NCBI GenBank assembly: GCA_014378125.1
Contig: JACMOG010000376.1
Span: 1-6,041 of the forward strand
From: Vitreoscilla sp.
GTDB taxonomy: Bacteria > Pseudomonadota > Gammaproteobacteria > Burkholderiales > Burkholderiaceae
DNA: 6,041 nt
Direction of reading: 5' to 3'
Position 1 is the first letter of the stretch. Every line of letters begins with the position of its first letter. The position numbers were made by a program, and so were the translations under genes. The notes beneath the pieces were generated by a model that was not told where the DNA came from, searched no databases, and saw only the letters and a list, made by a program, of their open reading frames with translations. Shown here one piece after another: positions 5,387 through 6,041 of the stretch.

Positions 5387-5692
5387 ATGTTCAAGAACGG
5401 TATGCGTCCTGTCCACCCCGGCGAGATCCTGCTGGAGGACTACATCAAGCCTTTGGGCGTGAGCGTGCGCGCCGTGGCCATCGCCCTGAAGGTGCCCTAC
5501 TCGCGCCTCAGCGAGATCACCAAGGGCGAGCGCGGCGTGTCGGCCGACACCGCGCTGCGGCTGGAGCGCTATTTCGGCAGCGAGGCCAAGGGCTGGCTGA
5601 ACCTTCAAGCCGCCTACGAGCTGAGAACGGCCGAGATCGCGAACGGCAAGGCGATTGCCAGGGAGATCCGGCCCATGGGGCTGGCTGCGTGA
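5387..5692 (+). CDS. higA: HigA-type antitoxin, XRE-family DNA-binding protein
   Basis: A 101-residue antitoxin that neutralises HigB by binding it and represses the operon. It opens with the family motif MRPVHPGEILLEDYIKPLG (6-24). The helix-turn-helix follows: VRAVAIALKVP (27-37) and the recognition helix YSRLSEITKGERG (38-50). Then come VSADTALRLERYFG (51-64) and WLNLQAAYELR (70-80), all characteristic of HigA. The ATG at 5387 is supported by GGAG at 5377-5380, six bases upstream. Unlike higB it has a good ribosome binding site, which would favour antitoxin excess. The short C-terminal tail after residue 85 is weakly conserved in the family. Its likely targets are the palindromes at 5056-5069 and perhaps 5075-5088. 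Confidence 0.95.
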   Translation: MFKNGMRPVHPGEILLEDYIKPLGVSVRAVAIALKVPYSRLSEITKGERGVSADTALRLERYFGSEAKGWLNLQAAYELRTAEIANGKAIAREIRPMGLAA

Positions 5693-5706
5693 ATCTCCCG
5701 AGGGCG

Positions 5707-5728
5707 AGATCGGCGGTCGGCCCGATCT
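5707..5728. terminator. Candidate hairpin between convergent higA and livF
   Basis: AGATCGG (5707-5713) and CCGATCT (5722-5728) are perfect 7-base arms around an 8-base loop, in the 34-base gap between the two stop codons; the right arm enters the livF stop. There is no T run on either strand, so intrinsic termination would be weak. The call rests on position and symmetry. Confidence 0.35.
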
Positions 5729-6041
5729 AGACCTCCAGCCACTCCCTGCGCATCCCCGCATCCGCCTTCAGCTCCGCCGGCGTCCCCTCGAACACCACGC
5801 GCCCATGCCCCATCACCACGCAGCGCTGCGAGATCTGCAGCGCGATGGTGAGCTTCTGCTCGATCAACAGCACCGACAGGCCGCGGGCCTTCAGCGCCAG
5901 CAGGTACTCGGCCACCTGCTCGACGATCTTCGGGGCCAGGCCCTCGGTGGGCTCGTCGATGATGATCAGCTCGGGGTCGCCCATCAGCGAGCGGCACAGC
6001 GCCAGCATCTGCTGCTCGCCGCCCGAGGGCACGCCGGCCTC
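5727..6041 (-). CDS. livF: Branched-chain amino-acid ABC transporter ATP-binding protein (LivF), C-terminal part
   Basis: The gene runs off the right edge; only the last 104 residues are visible, so the Walker A half is missing. The ABC signature PSGGEQQM is at visible residues 5-12, Walker B LIIIDEP at 25-31 with catalytic E30, and the D-loop region TEGLAP follows. LLIEQKLTIAL (58-68) has glutamine at the H-loop position, as is characteristic of LivF, whereas LivG has histidine there. The protein ends with GRVVFEGTPAEL and a short tail, the usual LivF terminus. It would energise uptake of leucine, isoleucine, valine or, in betaproteobacteria, often amides, urea or aromatic compounds, from the cytoplasmic face. 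As livF is normally last in the operon, livG, livM, livH and a binding protein are expected to the right, outside the window. V4 in place of the usual leucine before PSGGE is a minor variation. Confidence 0.9.
   Translation of the reverse strand, partial: EAGVPSGGEQQMLALCRSLMGDPELIIIDEPTEGLAPKIVEQVAEYLLALKARGLSVLLIEQKLTIALQISQRCVVMGHGRVVFEGTPAELKADAGMRREWLEV

Noticed and set aside
5348..5761. 137-residue minus-strand open frame over higA
   Set aside because: It is antisense to a clear HigA gene and overlaps the end of livF in another frame.

Overview
The window is high-GC DNA with dense, codon-biased genes on both strands. A sulfate-binding protein, a Tat-exported YghX-like hydrolase, a c'/c556-type cytochrome fragment and the end of a branched-chain amino-acid (Liv) transporter suggest a betaproteobacterium, probably Burkholderiales. 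This placement is an inference from gene content and style; no rRNA or species marker is present.

Layout. (1) 1-380, minus: 5' end of a periplasmic sulfate-binding protein gene, with its upstream control region at 381-500. (2) 527-841, plus: the C-terminal two thirds of a c'/c556-type cytochrome that has lost its signal peptide and first helix, probably a pseudogene. (3) 864-985: a compact four-unit inverted-repeat element of REP/BIME type filling the gap between two convergent reading frames. (4) 986-1897, minus: an exported metallo-beta-lactamase-fold hydrolase. (5) 1898-2244: 347 bases without a convincing gene, holding a 14-base palindrome between short direct repeats. (6) 2245-3138, minus: a Tat-exported dienelactone hydrolase family protein. 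(7) 3245-3937 and 3934-4509, plus: a HAD phosphatase translationally coupled to a secreted protein of unknown function. (8) 4513-4860, minus: a small secreted protein with two cysteines, convergent with the previous gene at a 3-base gap. (9) 5050-5692, plus: a complete HigB-HigA toxin-antitoxin operon with its promoter and two perfect 14-base palindromes. (10) 5727-6041, minus: the 3' part of a LivF-type ABC ATPase.

How the parts relate. The window is mostly a set of independent short transcription units, not one pathway. Four complete or partial products look exported (sulfate-binding protein, MBL hydrolase, YghX-like hydrolase, the two small secreted proteins), so much of the window serves the cell envelope. 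The clearest self-contained system is higBA, whose promoter, operators and start codon are packed into about 40 bases. Two genes, the HAD phosphatase and higB, have -10-like boxes placed so that transcription would begin on the A of the ATG, suggesting leaderless mRNAs. The least ordinary features are the four-unit repeat at 864-985, the palindrome-studded higBA promoter and the decayed cytochrome gene beside the sulfate-binding protein gene. I did not find a convincing wholly new multi-gene system.
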